Below, one piece after another: positions 33,894-45,923 of a stretch of 64,000 bases of DNA. The translations under genes and the position numbers were made by a program. Location: positions 4,519,590 through 4,583,589 of the forward strand of contig OY744471.1 of assembly GCA_963556145.1 (NCBI GenBank), given 5' to 3'. The number at the start of each line of letters is the position of its first letter. The stretch's first letter is position 1. This DNA comes from Hygrocybe punicea (lineage: Eukaryota; Basidiomycota; Agaricomycetes; Agaricales; Hygrophoraceae). The notes beneath the pieces were generated by a model. That model saw only the letters and a program-made list of their open reading frames with translations, had not been told where the DNA came from and did not search any database.

Positions 33894-34931
33894 ATGGCAC
33901 ATGCTGCTAACGGACACACTCTCCACATCACTGACGCTGACTTAGACCGAATTCTAGAGGTAATTGGTGTATCCTGGGCTCAAGGCACTCGGGCCAGATA
34001 TGGTGCAGGACTTCTTGCATTTCACCGGTTCTGTGATCTCCACAGTATTCCTGAACCTCAACGATGTCCAGCCAGCCCTGTCCTAGTCCTCGCCTTCATT
34101 GCTAACTGCGCCGGAGCTTACTCCGGAAAGACTCTGGCCAATTATGTCTTCGCTGTCCGTGCATGGCACATTCTCCATGGCCAGCCATGGTCCGCCAATC
34201 ACCCAGAGATAAAAGCAGTCCTCGATGGCGCCATTTCCCTCACTCCCCCGACATCCATTCGTGCCAAGAGGGAACCCGTCACCACCCAATTCCTAGTGAT
34301 GGCCAAGGATGAACTGGACCTAACACTCCCTTTCGATGCTGCCTTCTATGCTTGCCTCACGACTGCCTTTTATTCCATATCTCGCCTTGGTGAACTTACT
34401 GTTCCCACTTTAAAAGCCTTCAATCCTGACCTACATGTCAAATGCTGTGACATGACTTGGCGGACAGATCGCAACAATCTCAAAGTATCAGTCTTCCACA
34501 TCCCAGTCACCAAGACTTCACGAGAAGGTGAGGATATATACTGGTTGACACAACCAGGCCCATCAGATCCAGAGGCCGCCATCAATAACCACTTCGGCAT
34601 CAATGACCCATCCCCAGCTGATCCTTTATTTGCATGGCGCCACCCTCAAGGACTCCGACCTCTCACGCGATTAGCTTTCATATCACGCCTAAAGGATATC
34701 AGCAAAGCACTCAAAATACCTCCCTTCCAGGGACATGGGATCCGCATTGGAGCCACACTTGAACTCCTACTACGAGGTGTTCCCTTCGAGGTGGTAAAAA
34801 CCATTGGTCGCTGGACCACTGGTGCATTCCTAACATACCTACGCCAACACGCAGTAGTCATGGCCCCATATATGCAGGGAACGCCAATCCTGGAACCCTT
34901 CCTGCGCTACGCAATGCCACCTCCCCGCTAG
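33894..34931 (+). CDS. DIRS tyrosine recombinase
   Basis: The frame is open from before 33657 and overlaps the RNase H frame; the first ATG in it is 33894. N-terminal core-binding part: GVSWAQGTRARYGAGLLAFHRFC. Catalytic part: SRLGELTV (first Arg, about 34384), a Lys/His region, GHGIRIGATLELL (HxxR, about 34735) and TGAFLTYLRQHA with the nucleophilic Tyr (about 34838). It would integrate the circular cDNA without target duplication. The frame is intact to the TAG. It may normally be made as part of the upstream polyprotein. Confidence 0.88.
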   Translation: MAHAANGHTLHITDADLDRILEVIGVSWAQGTRARYGAGLLAFHRFCDLHSIPEPQRCPASPVLVLAFIANCAGAYSGKTLANYVFAVRAWHILHGQPWSANHPEIKAVLDGAISLTPPTSIRAKREPVTTQFLVMAKDELDLTLPFDAAFYACLTTAFYSISRLGELTVPTLKAFNPDLHVKCCDMTWRTDRNNLKVSVFHIPVTKTSREGEDIYWLTQPGPSDPEAAINNHFGINDPSPADPLFAWRHPQGLRPLTRLAFISRLKDISKALKIPPFQGHGIRIGATLELLLRGVPFEVVKTIGRWTTGAFLTYLRQHAVVMAPYMQGTPILEPFLRYAMPPPR

Positions 34932-35192
34932 AACTGTGAGTAACTCACCCATCTCCTAATCATTGGGAGTCGCAGCTCATTTGACTTCTCGATTAGGACT
35001 GGACACTGTTTTCGAGTTTGAAAAAACCCCTTCCTGTTTTTTCCCCAAAAAACTGAGTTTCTCGCTATACCACAAATTTGTTTCTTGTAACCACTTCCAA
35101 AACAAATTCCTTCTGCCAGAAACTTTGCCTGCACGGACATAGAGTGTCCAAAACATGACTTGTGGCCTGAAATTGGCACCAAAAATATTTAT

Positions 35193-35437
35193 TACACCAC
35201 CAAAAAATAATTTAAACTTATTTAGCCCTTCACCTAGCCACATTCCAATTTTCATCAGCTTCACATTTCTCATATGTCCCTCAATGAATTTATAACTTGA
35301 ATTTCTATGTGATTTCAGCAATTCTCTTGGTGTCACATGACATGGACAGTTATGGTAATACAGCTGGCCTGGTGGTTGCCGGTCTCAAAAAAAAAAAAAA
35401 AAGTTGATTTGGTCATCCATTTCCGAATCGGCTGTAA
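35193..35437 (-). repeat. Right inverted terminal repeat of the DIRS element
   Basis: Reverse complement of 29718-29963, including a run of about 17 A. The stretch 34932-35192 between recombinase and repeat has no gene and is where an internal complementary region would lie. Confidence 0.9.
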
Positions 35438-35692
35438 AAAGGAGGCAAAAAAAGACTTTACTGGTATTGAAAATATTGAATAGTGCAAGCGTTGGTGTAT
35501 CCAGTTAAGATAGTTTGTACACAGGAATTGGTAACAGACACAATCGGAGAGGGGGATCGAGGTGAAAATGTAGCCGTGGACGAGAGAGAAGGCAAAAGAA
35601 GAGAGATAGAGAAAGAGAAAGAAGGGGGGGGAAAAAAAGAGTGCAAAAACGACGTACGCCGCACCAACTACTCTGTACCCCTTCTACGGCCT

Positions 35693-37833
35693 CTATCGCT
35701 TCCGCTTCCCACCAACAGTCCCATCCACATCCATCTCGCCATCCATCAACATCGCATCCAGGTCAATCACGTCGTCCGCATCCGCCGGACTCCCACTTCC
35801 CCCACCGCCGCCGCCGCCACCACCACCACCGCCACCACCACCACCACCACCATAGCCCTCCAAACAATCCCTACCCGTTCCCCACCCGCGGAGAGCCTGC
35901 CCTTGCCCTTGCCCCTGCCCCTGCCCTTGTCTCTGCCCCTGCCCCTGCCCCTGCACCCGCCCGCCATTGACAAGGAGTACGCCGGCACCGGCACCGGTGC
36001 TATCGTCCAACGTGCGCAACGTCTGCATCTGCATCTGCATCTCTGCCTGATCAAGCGCCTGCTGCTGCTGCTGCAGCTGTGTGAGATCAACCATATCTTC
36101 GTCGTCTTCATCATCGTCATCATCATCATCATCAGATCCTGCAGCCGCCGACGCCACCGACGCCGGGTCTGCGACGTCGAGATCGATAAGCAACTCTGGT
36201 CCAAGTCCAGGTCTAGGTCCAGGTCCAGACCGAGGACCCCTGCTATGCCTCCCGTCAGCCTCGACCTCCGTCTCTGCCCCTGCATCGCGCTCCGATTCGC
36301 GTATGAATGATGATGGGGCGAGTGTAGAAAGAGGGAGAGAAGGAGGCGGGATCGCGGTGGCCGTCAATGGGGAAACGACAGCATTCACACCACCACCACC
36401 ACCACCACCGCCGCCACCACTTGCACTACCTGTAGGCGAACTTTGAAGCGCCAAGATGGGGTGAACGCCCTCCGGTGCGCTGTCATCATCGCCATCTGCT
36501 GCCGCGGGTTCTGCATCGGTCTCAGGCTCGATCTCGACGTCCTCCTCGAGATCGGCGTATGTGCGGCAGAGGGGGCAGGAGAAGGCGGGGTAGTGGGCGT
36601 CGAGAAGCGGGCGGATGCATTTGTAGTGAAAAGTGTGCGAGCAAGGTGCGATGAAGAGCGCTTGGCGGATTGTCACGCCGAAAAGGCCTGTGACGGTGTA
36701 TGGCGTGAGTAAAAGGAGGAGGAGGAGGAGGAGGAGGAGGACGTACATATGCAGCAATCGGGGATAGTGGTTTTGGGCGCTCGTTTTCCCGTTGGGGCAG
36801 TTGGGACTGTCTTGCTGGGTACGGCAGCGAGAGTCTTGAGGTTCTTGAGGGCATTAGTACTGTTTTCCCCATCATCAGATTTTGTTTTTACGCAACAAAA
36901 AAAAACGCACTTGAACGCATTAGCGCCCGCCTGCCACTCCCTGCCCACCTCGATCCTAATCTTGACCGATTTGTAGATGTCCTCAGTTCCACCTTGATAA
37001 TCCACGCCCAGCTGCAAAATATCACCATCCTTGATCTGGTGCGGGCGGGATTCGGTATTGGCGGGACTCAGACGGACGTGGTTCAGGAAGGTGCCAGAGG
37101 AGGATTTGGTGTCCTTGATGTAGAAACCCGCGGCTTCGACCCAGATCTCGGCGTGCGCGCGGGAGACGACTTTGCTCTTGAATGCGAGCTTGTTGGAGCC
37201 GAGGGCGTTCACGGCTGCGAGGCCGAGCCCTGTGCGGTCGGTGAAGCGCCCAATGCGCAACGGCGGATCGCCCTCCCTCACTTCCCGGCTGATCGCATCG
37301 AAGCGCAGGGACCGCCGAGAGTCGAGTTGCGGGACGAGTCGGATGCGGTGTAGGACAGCAGCGGCGGCACCGGATTGTGAGTTGGGGTTGGCTGAAGTTG
37401 CAGGACGGGATGTAGGTATTGGTGGTGGTGGTGGTGGTGGATGTGGTTGTCCATTAGCGCCGGATCCAGCGCCTCCTCCTATGATGAGTTGAGGCATCGT
37501 GCCCGCAGATCGCCTGCGGCGTAGTATCTGAGCGAAGCCGCTGGGCCCTGTGAGAGTGGAGAGTGGTGGGCCAGGATTTGATGGAGGGGCAGACGTCTGG
37601 CTGGTGAGGACGAGGGCGACGCCACCTGGGCGCAGACGTCTGTGGGACGTGGTGTTGTTGGGGGAGGGTGGATGGTGGTGGGCTGGTGGAGGCGATGTGT
37701 CGGAGACGTGGACGTTGATGTGGGATTGGGAGATGCCTCGAGGACGGCCACGGAGGAATGAACCGAGAATGGTGGAACGAGAATGTTGTTGGGGTGGCGG
37801 GGACTCGCTGCCTGGTTGGGGGATGGTGTCCAT
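35693..37833 (-). CDS. dma1: FHA-RING E3 ubiquitin ligase, Dma/CHFR/RNF8 type (676 aa)
   Basis: Exons 36911-37833, 36747-36859 and 35693-36687; introns 36860-36910 and 36688-36746 are GT-AG and phases join. Start at 37833 has an ideal context (ACCATGG). The Pro/Ser/His-rich N terminus is followed by an FHA domain (about residues 170-300: LRIGRFTDRTG, KVVSRAHAEIW, SSSGTFLNHVRLSP), which binds phosphothreonine. A RING-H2 domain spans the second intron (PDCCIC, then APCSHTFHYKCIRPLLDAH and FSCPLC). FHA followed by RING is the Dma arrangement; fungal Dma proteins ubiquitinate checkpoint and septation factors. The long C-terminal tail is low complexity (polyGly, polyAsp, polyGln, GQ repeats) and ends GGKRKR. 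Intron 2 begins with a GGA microsatellite on the plus strand. Confidence 0.9.
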
Positions 37834-37876
37834 GGTGGATGATTTGGACGACGGCAAGGACGATGACGATGACGAT

Positions 37877-37907
<31 letters not shown>

Positions 37908-38521
37908 ATGACTAGCTGGAGAGTCAGTATGGGCGTTGTCGTCGGGGAAAAAACTTGAAGCAAAGCCGTGCGGATCAGTTGAGTCTCTTTGACAGGCCTA
38001 GTCAGGGCTTTGACAGCCTAGTCAGGGCTTGTGTTACAGCTTTCTTCGCTTGAATCCCGGCCACAATAAGACTTAACGTTTTGTTAGGCTAGTATTATAG
38101 GCACCTCTATCGGTGATGCTACATGGTAATACAACTCAAATACGAGGACCATTATTAAAGTGTTCACTAAGGTGTAAGACTGAGTCGTAGTCGGCTCTGC
38201 ACCATTCGGAGGAAATATGAATGTCTGTTAGAATCATCAATCAGCGCCATCGAAGTATCACTCGGCCTATTTACCTACAAGTGGGCGATCTTATCCGATA
38301 AGCATTGGTAGAGTATCTGAGGAGACACTTTTGAGTATTTCCGCAACAACAAAAAAAAAAGGGGGGGGGAGATCGGGCGTTACGCGGATGAACGTACAAC
38401 AAGCAATCGCGATTTGCGCTCTTCCGTGTGTCTTCAAGAAAAATGATAATCCCTCACGATCGCCGCCGCCGCATCGCCGCCTACATATGTCCTCTATGCA
38501 CCCACTTCCGATCACCCAAAC
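37834..38521. other. Intergenic between two minus-strand host genes
   Basis: Promoter side of the FHA-RING gene. A short tandem duplication, GACAGCCTAGTCAGGGCTT-like, lies near 37985-38035. Nothing coding. Confidence 0.5.
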
Positions 38522-39139
38522 TCACGCACTCCGTTCGCCTCTGATGTGTGGTGCCGGGGGGCGATCACGCTTGCTCCTGCCACTTATCTCGGCCAGAGTC
38601 AGCTTCCCCGCACCCGCCGGGGCGCCTTCATCGTTTCCATCCACATCCGCATCTGCATCCAGGGAACGTACCTCACTGTGCAAGGAAGCTGGAGACCCTA
38701 CTGTGCTGCCGCTGCGTGCATGGGTGTGATGCTGGAGGTTGAACGGTATCTGTGCCCCTAAATTGACCATTTTTCTGCGACGGGTGCGTTAGTCAAGTGA
38801 GCTAGAGTTTTCCACACAAAAGGTGAACGTTACCCCTTTGTGGAACGGACGATGTCTCCTAGACGCTCCTTGATGTGCTGGTTATCCGCGAGGAGGTGTG
38901 GACCGTGAATGGTGCTGGAACATATACATAACGATAAGAGAATGAAGACCCCACCCCCGAGTAGAGAGGATGACATACGGGGGTTCTGTGGTAGTGGGAA
39001 TGAGCTGGGAATTCTCATCGATGGATTCCTGACGGAATCGTTAGCGGATTGACTCCAAGTAAGAACGGGATATGCTCACGGGGTGTCTCGTGTCGGCACG
39101 GAAGCAGTTGCAGCAGCAGAAGTTGAGGAGCCAGGACAT
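38522..39139 (-). CDS. Small LAMTOR1/Ego1-like lipidated membrane adaptor (147 aa)
   Basis: Four exons on the minus strand: 39080-39139, 38979-39028, 38834-38914 and 38522-38774. Introns 39029-39079, 38915-38978 and 38775-38833 are GT-AG and phases join without a stop. The N terminus has a Cys-rich patch (NFCCCNCF) suited to palmitoylation, followed by ENSQLIPTTTEPP. The core, IKERLGDIVRSTKGKMVNLG, resembles the conserved segment of fungal Ragulator/EGO-complex membrane anchors that hold TORC1 regulators on the vacuole. The tail is Ala/Asp-rich. The assignment rests on length, Cys patch and this core; a different small peripheral membrane protein is possible. Confidence 0.6.
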
Positions 39140-39668
39140 GGTCGTGGTCGTGGTCGTTGTGGTAGATAACAAACAGGAACTGTGTGAAACCAAACTTGTA
39201 TGTTTTTTTTTCCTCATGTTCAAGTTCCAGCCAGAGCCGGATCGGTCACCTCGACATCACGTTATCATTAGCTAATTAGCTTGTAGGTCTGGAGCTGACG
39301 AGGGCGAACCACCGCGAAAGAGCTCGAAGTTCATCAAGATAACACCACCGACTTGTTCAACTGTCGAAGCCTTTTAGAAGCAACCAAATTCACGACCAAT
39401 CATCCTGTCGACCTCGATACACCCTTTGGCAGTGTCCTTCAAGTTCAAGTTCAAGAAAACTCCCTCTGCATGACTGCTCAAGCTGGGATCGCAACGATGC
39501 AAACTTTGGAGGACCGTGATAATCACACGACGCGGTCACAAGTTTACCTTCCAGCCGCATCACTGCGGCCATAGTCCCCCGTCGAAGTTGATCACACCAC
39601 CCCGTCGTCACGCTTCACCTAGACCCAGATAAAATGGAAACCAAGCCTCGGTGGCCTCTGTGACCCTC
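39140..39668. other. Divergent intergenic region
   Basis: Separates the minus-strand LAMTOR-like gene from the plus-strand secreted protein gene; likely holds both promoters. No gene seen. Confidence 0.5.
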
Positions 39669-40273
39669 ATGAAGTCCCTCCTCACCCTCTCCTACGTCTG
39701 CATATTAATATTCTTCGCGACAACTGCCTTGGCCGAACTCATTATCGGCGCTCCAACACCCGGTAGTTCACTCAAGTTTGGCAAGACATTCACTGCCCAA
39801 ATCGAGAGACCCGTAAGCCCTCTACTTTCTAAACATTCAAATATATATTGGTTACCCCGCAACTGAAAAAAAAAAACAATATGATGTCCACAGGACAGCA
39901 TCGAGGGGCCCATTGATGTCGGCCTCGTAATTGGCCTTCAAGACTGCCCCAGTTCACCTTGCCAAGATGGCCAACTGGGCTCGATCCTATACAACGGCCC
40001 ATTCGATCCCACGTTTCACCCTGGAGCACAAAACCCATACCAGAATTTCACCCTCACGGTCCCTTCGTTTTTACAAAAGGGAACTGCAGTGCTGAGTGCC
40101 GTGCATGTTGGACTGCTTGGAGTACGTGTTTTGATTGTTTTTTTTATTTTTTATTTTTCTCTGTCACTACTATGTGGCAAAAACCCCTGGACAAATGATA
40201 AACATTATATATACTTCAGGCAGGCAACTTCCTTTATATCGAAAGTGCAAACGTGACGGTCAAACTCAAGTAG
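39669..40273 (+). CDS. Small secreted protein (141 aa), unknown function
   Basis: Exons 39669-39812, 39894-40121 and 40220-40273; both introns are GT-AG and phase 0. Residues 1-20 are a classical signal peptide (MKSLLTLSYVCILIFFATTA). The mature part has a Cys pair (DCPSSPC) and N-glycosylation sequons (NFT, NVT), with alternating beta-type hydrophobics (FTLTVPSFLQKGTAVLSAVH). The first upstream ATG (39634) runs into a stop at once, so the 39669 ATG is used. No family recognised; small secreted proteins of this kind are common in Agaricomycetes. Confidence 0.75.
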
Positions 40274-40557
40274 GCGAGCAAGGCTGATGATAAACGACCC
40301 CACGCACAGTCGTTTCATGGTTTGCCATATAACAATTTTTGATGGACCAACACCAAGGACCTTTTCTTCCGGACTTGGTACCAGTACGACCTATGTTATA
40401 TCTCAAATTCTTGACACTGGAAACTATCTTCGTTCTGTAGGAAATCCATTCAACTCATTGATGGCAAATTACACTGTACAAAGAAGAGAGCGATGGGTGT
40501 AGAAGTCGCACAGGACCATCGTTCCTTGCATGAACTGTAGAGATGGACCGTAAAGAG

Positions 40558-43044
40558 TCAACGGATCACAGCTGATGATAACAGATGAATGACGTGACCA
40601 TTGGGCAGGGCCAAAGAATATTCGTTCCCAAAGCCAAGCAGACGGTCAACTCGATCGATGTCAGAGGCACTTCCAGAGTGATAATAGAGCCGACAACATA
40701 ATGGAAATCTGCTGAAGGGCCGTCGTGACTTGGAAACGCATGTTCTAGAATGCTGTTGTGTCCAACTTTGACAAAGGTGACTCCGCCGTCCCTTTATTGC
40801 TACTTGTTGCGCCCAACAGCTCAGTAAGCCGCCGTGCAGAGCCACGCCCACCTTCGACAAAATTGCAAGCGACCGATGCCCATATGAAAAGACTTCCAGC
40901 ACGGTCGTAAAGCGCCTGCAAATTCTTCGAGCCAGGCCAATCTTGACGAAGATGTGAGCTACCAAACGAACCTGGATATAAGATTCAATATCCTCCGTGG
41001 TCCTCTCGGTCTCTTCGATGCACATCTCATTCGAACAGTCTCAGCGAAGCACGAATGTCGGGTTCATCCCGACTAGTAATAGTGACCTTGATGGCGTGTG
41101 GAACGTGAGGGAACTCCGTAGCAATGGCATCCAAAAGTGGCTTCCGTGTCTGCAATGTCCCGGCCTCGTCCAACACATCAATAACGACTATAACTGGTCC
41201 TAGTAGCTCGACTGCATTGGTTGTATCCAGAATCAGTTTCTTTGCTTGCGTTCGCAACAACGATCCAGCAATATGGCCCATTGTCTGAATCACCGAAAGA
41301 ACTTGTTTTCTCAGCTGACCATGATAGTTAAAATGAGCCAACTGATAGCACAAGTTCCCGAAGAGATATTTAGGGCTATTGAGCCCTGCAGTTCACGATT
41401 GAAGCAAAAAGACGCTCCGAGGCGTTCTAGTCCGTCGAAATATTATTAGCGATGCTCGACTTCCCCGCGCCAGCTCCTCCAGAAATCCAGAGGATACGTT
41501 TTCCATCAGAAGAATGCACCCATGTGCGAATGTCATTGAGGAAGCGTTGCCTCGTTCCGTCGAGACAAGATCTCAACTCGTTGAACTTGACATCATCAAG
41601 ATCCCAACCAGGTAGGCTTTGTAAAAGCTTTTCCGTTTCTATGATGGAGGAAATAAGTTGTTGGGTGAAGAAACAGGACAGGTACATCCAATCTCACCAG
41701 CAATCTGTATGTCATCGAGAATAGCACCAAAGTGACGGACAGTATTCAGTGTCTGGATAGCAATTCCGCGGTCAAATTTCGACTTCAGGTCGTTGAAAAT
41801 TGAAATGAATTGGTGAATAGAAGAGTCTGTGGCAGCCGAAATGTTATCGCGTACGACTCGCTGTGGAGTATTCCACGTAAGACAAGCTACTCTTGCCCAA
41901 AGCAAACATAACACCACGTACTTCCGAGGCCCATTCCTCCATACTTCTGTATAAAGAGTGCACACTCATAAATCACCTTCATCATCAACGATACTGTGCC
42001 TTGCAGGTTGCGGGTTTTGGTGAGTGCGTCGAGACTTCTTCGACAGATTCAAGCATGTCCCGCGCTGTCAGCAAAAGTGTCCTTACCTTGTCATCGCGGT
42101 TTTGCTGACACGAGGGCCTGTAAGACGGGACAAGCACATCAGTACCAGATCGAATGACGAACGGCGGACCACACGAGAATTATGAGCACACGTCAGCACC
42201 TGCCATGCGAGCTTTGCATACGGGTGAACCTAGACACAGAAGTGATTCTTGGAAAACAGCCAAAGGAGCTGTGAAATGATGTCTCCAAATTGCACCACTT
42301 TCTCTACATATCCAAGAACGGCGCTACACACGTCGGAATATGTGACTGTTGTGACGTCGTCCACGACTATTCCACGGTAACCTCTGAGCTGGGCAGTGAT
42401 TGCTTCGGCGCGCTCAAGCTCTGCCAAAACTCCATCCACCGAGCCGTTGATGGAATAGCACTTTGTTGGGTTACAGGCAACTGATCTTCCGATTTGCGGG
42501 TCAAAGAGACCACGACTAAGCCGGCTGTTTGGAAATTTATGCCAGTTTTATGGATTTTGTATTCACGAGCTGCGGCAGTATGAAGTGCCATGTTCTTTCA
42601 TCTCCGTTCCGTAAAGAAATACAGGGCAACGTACAGATAGTTTCGTTATCGCGCGGGAACCAATCCTTGACAGCAATCACCGCAGTGCCGAGTAGGACTT
42701 CTTCCGAGGCAGATTTAACGTGAAACAGTTTAATCGTGATTTCGGATGACTCCTTGAGTGAACTGGGAGACCAATTAATTAATGTCCCGGGGCGTTGAAG
42801 TGAAAGTAGCTCACACATCGAAACCATTGCCCCATTCCAGACTATGTCCAACAACCGCCTCGGGGGTAACGATGTGGACTTGGTCAATTGTGATGTGTGC
42901 ATGGCAATTTGGAGTGTGAATGAATCGATAATTAGGAAGACCCAAGGCCTTGACTGAAGCCGAGGAAGTCAGTAATAGTCGAATGCTCTGAATTTCCAGC
43001 AAGATATACCTCTTAGATGAAAACATGTACTCATTGCCGCCCAA
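40558..43044 (-). pseudogene. NLR-type NACHT gene with C2-like N terminus, frameshifted
   Basis: On the minus strand: a beta-rich segment with C2-like features (SIRLLLTSSASVKALGLPNY and VLLGTAVIAVKDWFP, about 42980-42630), helical linkers (GVLAELERAEAITAQLRG, about 42430), then a NACHT P-loop ILWISGGAGAGKSSIA (about 41490) and a Walker B-like VIVVIDVLDE (about 41180). Several frameshifts and stops separate the blocks, for example after the P-loop near 41427. C2-NACHT proteins occur in Agaricomycetes as part of the intracellular NLR repertoire. The downstream minus-strand frame ending at 40558 is too broken to assign a repeat domain. Confidence 0.7.
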
Positions 43045-43185
43045 ATACTGTCGGTGGCGAATGCAAAGGAGGGAAAGCGCCCATAGTACCCGTTGTCATC
43101 GGACAAAATAGCTGCTTCAGGAAGTCGTGGTCCTGGTCAACGATGTGAGTGCCCGGGTCCATTGGAATTCTGTTCAACAAGTCAA

Positions 43186-43276
43186 AGCTAGCACAGAACA
43201 ACTGAAGATCCTCATCGCCCAATTGCTAAGAACCCTTGATCTTGAGTATCATCGTTGTGGTTGATTGTCCGAGATG
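43186..43276 (+). repeat. Segment duplicated at 46016-46135
   Basis: About 90 nt, including AGCACAGAACAACTGAAGAT and CATCGCCCAATTG, occurs in the same orientation in both places. In one frame it reads KASTEQLKIL...IAQL, the start of the helical N terminus of the kinase/lectin pseudogene, so this is a stray piece of that exon. Confidence 0.65.
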
Positions 43277-43695
43277 AACATTTTGGCTCGAAAAACAGGA
43301 TTCCGCTCCCAGTGCGACTTCGATGGCAATAGGGGTCGACACAGCCTCAGCTTGCATTTCACCATGTCGCTATGACTGACAACAACGTCTGTGTATTGTC
43401 CTGTCTCGCTGATGGCTATATCTGATATGGCTCGAAAACAGAATCGCGAGGTAGCCCCAATTACAAGTTCGATAGACACGATCCACTCGCAACCGGAAGC
43501 AAGAACGTCGCCTGATACATCATCTGGACCTAGTCTGACGTCCCAACAACGAGCAACCGCATTGCCTGGCAAACAGGTCTGTTTACTCTTCTTCATTGAT
43601 TACTATTAAATACGACTCAGAAGGAGAAAGGCAAGAATCGCCAAGTCCCTCATATAGCCCCAGCCCAATCGACAAGCCTGAGTTCGACGGACCAT
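43277..43695 (-). other. Unassigned stretch with an open minus-strand frame
   Basis: The minus-strand frame 43249-43596 (begins MKKSKQTCLPG) has a beta-rich pattern that could be another NLR N-terminal fragment; no motif settles this. The region also holds the upstream side of the Crinkler gene. Confidence 0.3.
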
Positions 43696-45640
43696 ATGCC
43701 CCAACTGCAAGCAGCGACATCGCCTGACGACGACTCTCGTGAACTCATCTGTCTCGTTGAAAATGATTCCAATGTTTTTCAGGTCAAGGCGCCTGTCAAC
43801 AAAAACGTCATGGACCTGAAGGATCTTATCCGTGAGAAGGGCAAGCATGGTGTGCTGAGCAATGTCGATGCTGAAGATCTGGTGCTTTGGAAGGTGAGTA
43901 GATTGCACCGAAGAGATTGTGGCTAACTTTACCCCGTACCAGCTCAATGTCTCTATCACTATCAGACCCTCACACAGTCTTACTGAACGCATCAAAAAGC
44001 GAGGCGAGGTCTCAAAATTTGCCGAGGAGCTTGATGAACCTATTGACAAGGTGTTAGCTGTCTTTATGCGACAGCCTTCCGAGGATGATCTCCACATCAT
44101 TGCGAAGCTACCGGCTACCGGTGAGCTGAGGTTGCAGCTCACACATCTGAATCTCCTAATCGCATTTCAATCCAGACACCATTAAGCGTTCTCACTCACC
44201 TGACGCCTCGCTCAAAAGACAGCGGACAAAGTATTACGAACTATTCCCAAACGACGCGCCGTCCACATTAGCGCAACCGTCCAATTTTAACGAGGTACAG
44301 CGTAATCCGGACATTCAAATGTTCTGCAATCGCCCGCGTTCAGTCACCGCGAACCCCATTACACTTCTACATCCCATCTTTGGGGTGTTTGATGACGATA
44401 GCAAGACGTCTAAGCCGGACCCGAAGATTTCCTCATTTGTGGTGGAGTTGGCCACGATGATGTGTAAATTCTATGAGGACGAGGGGCAGCGCGTAGACGC
44501 CTTTCGATTATTGATTTGGAAACACTTCAGCATCAAGCTGGAGGCTGCCAGAGTGACAGGAACGAAATTCACTACCGGTGGACATGCGTCTGTTGGATTT
44601 GATGTCTATCTCAATACCGAAGGCAAGAACGAATTTGGAAGTACACCGGCTGATCCAAATTTCCAATCCGCCATATACTATCACCATCACATACGTGATC
44701 ATGCTACCTGTAATCTGGAGTCCAGATTCCCATGCCTGCATATATGTTATGTCGGTGAGGAGCTCCAACTTTCAGACATTCGACTTGAATAGTAATACTT
44801 CTATGAAATAAAGGATCCTTCCTCGGTTTTGCGGGATCGGTTTTCAGCGATCACATTCACTATGAACCCCTCTCACCTCTCATCCGATTTCACTTTTCTC
44901 CCCACGACCCGGACTCCTTCGCCATGGCAACACGCTTCTTCTGTGCCTTTAGGAATGCCACGTCAGCATTGAAAGACTATTACGAAAACCTCTACAAAAC
45001 ACATGTACCCAGGCCTTTTTCCCCTGGAGAAGCACGATTTCCATACCCGACGAGCTTCAAACACATTCAAACTTCTGCCGAGATTCAGTTCAAGCTCGCA
45101 GAGCAGCCGACACCTGGCAGATTAGGGTTTCTAGGTAGGACAGAGGGTAGTCTGCCGGGTGAAAAGCCTCGCCTTTTCATCAAATTTGTGAGAACCTATG
45201 CACTGGCTTTGCACCGCCACTGCGCTAAATGGGACCACGCCCCTTGCCTCCTTGGATTCGAGGAACTCCCTGGAGGGTGGAAGATGGTTGTGATGGAGTT
45301 TTTGGGTGACCATATACCATTCTCGAACTTCCAAACGCCCGCATCTATATCCCCTCAACTTCGGCAACTGTTGTTGGAGCTCGTCGAGTCTTTCCAGAAA
45401 AAGAAGTTTGTCCATGGCGATTTGCAAGCCAGTAACATTCTTGTGCGTGATGATGCAGCTGGGAATGTGTCAATGAAGTTGGTTGACTTTGATTGGGGGG
45501 GTGTGGAGGGTGATGCACGATATCCACTTGCTATCAACCGGGTTAGCATTAGGCGCCCAGAAGGAGTGATTGATGGTGCGTTGATCACGGCAGAGCATGA
45601 CCTACAAATGGCTTCAGATATATTCCTTAATCTTCCTTGA
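43696..45640 (+). CDS. Crinkler-header protein with C-terminal kinase-like domain (593 aa), intact
   Basis: Exons 43696-43893, 43943-44120, 44176-44754 and 44814-45640; the three introns are GT-AG and phases join with no stop. Residues about 15-90 are the ubiquitin-like Crinkler header (ELICLVENDSNVFQVK, DAEDLVLWKLNV). The middle is an alpha/beta domain typical of fungal Crinkler-RHS proteins (VELATMMCKFYEDE, FPCLHICYVGSFLGFAG). The C terminus is kinase-like: FIKFVRTYA (beta-3 Lys), MVVMEFLGD (hinge), FVHGDLQASNIL (catalytic loop) and VDFDWGG (DFG equivalent). Crinkler-type proteins in oomycetes are host-directed effectors; in free-living fungi they occur as large variable families with proposed roles in inter-strain or inter-organism conflict. 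No signal peptide is visible here. Confidence 0.85.
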
Positions 45641-45923
45641 CTGTCTTGAACGACGCAGACATACATTTTCAACAGACTCCTAATTGATTTGTAAATCTTG
45701 CGCCTTTTTGTAAATTTCGATTTTGATTCCGATTTCGGGATTTCAGTTTGACCTTCAGGATCCAAGTCCCAGATTTTCTGTGTGTGTCAGTACGTAGTGT
45801 GGCAAGGTAAAATGGCGGTGAATAATATAGCATCAAGAATGCGAGGGCACCACTCCGCGTTCCGGCTTGATTATCCCTCAGGCTTCAAGATTCAAGATTC
45901 AAGCCCAAGCTCGTAGAATCATA
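45641..45923. other. Short intergenic stretch
   Basis: Nothing recognised. Confidence 0.4.

Larger units (their letters stand above)
29718..35437 (+). mobile_element. DIRS-type tyrosine-recombinase retrotransposon (5.7 kb)
   Basis: Inverted terminal repeats of about 245 bp (29718-29963 and 35193-35437) flank gag-like frames, an RT with RNase H, and a tyrosine recombinase. There is no integrase or LTR. RT plus YR defines the DIRS order; terminal repeats in inverted orientation point to DIRS1-like rather than Ngaro-like ends. No target duplication is seen, as expected. Several frameshifts indicate a mildly decayed copy. Confidence 0.92.

Noticed and set aside
35483..36310. Long plus-strand frame over the end of the FHA-RING gene
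   Set aside because: Shadow of the low-complexity coding tail (His/Pro/Leu runs) of the minus-strand gene.
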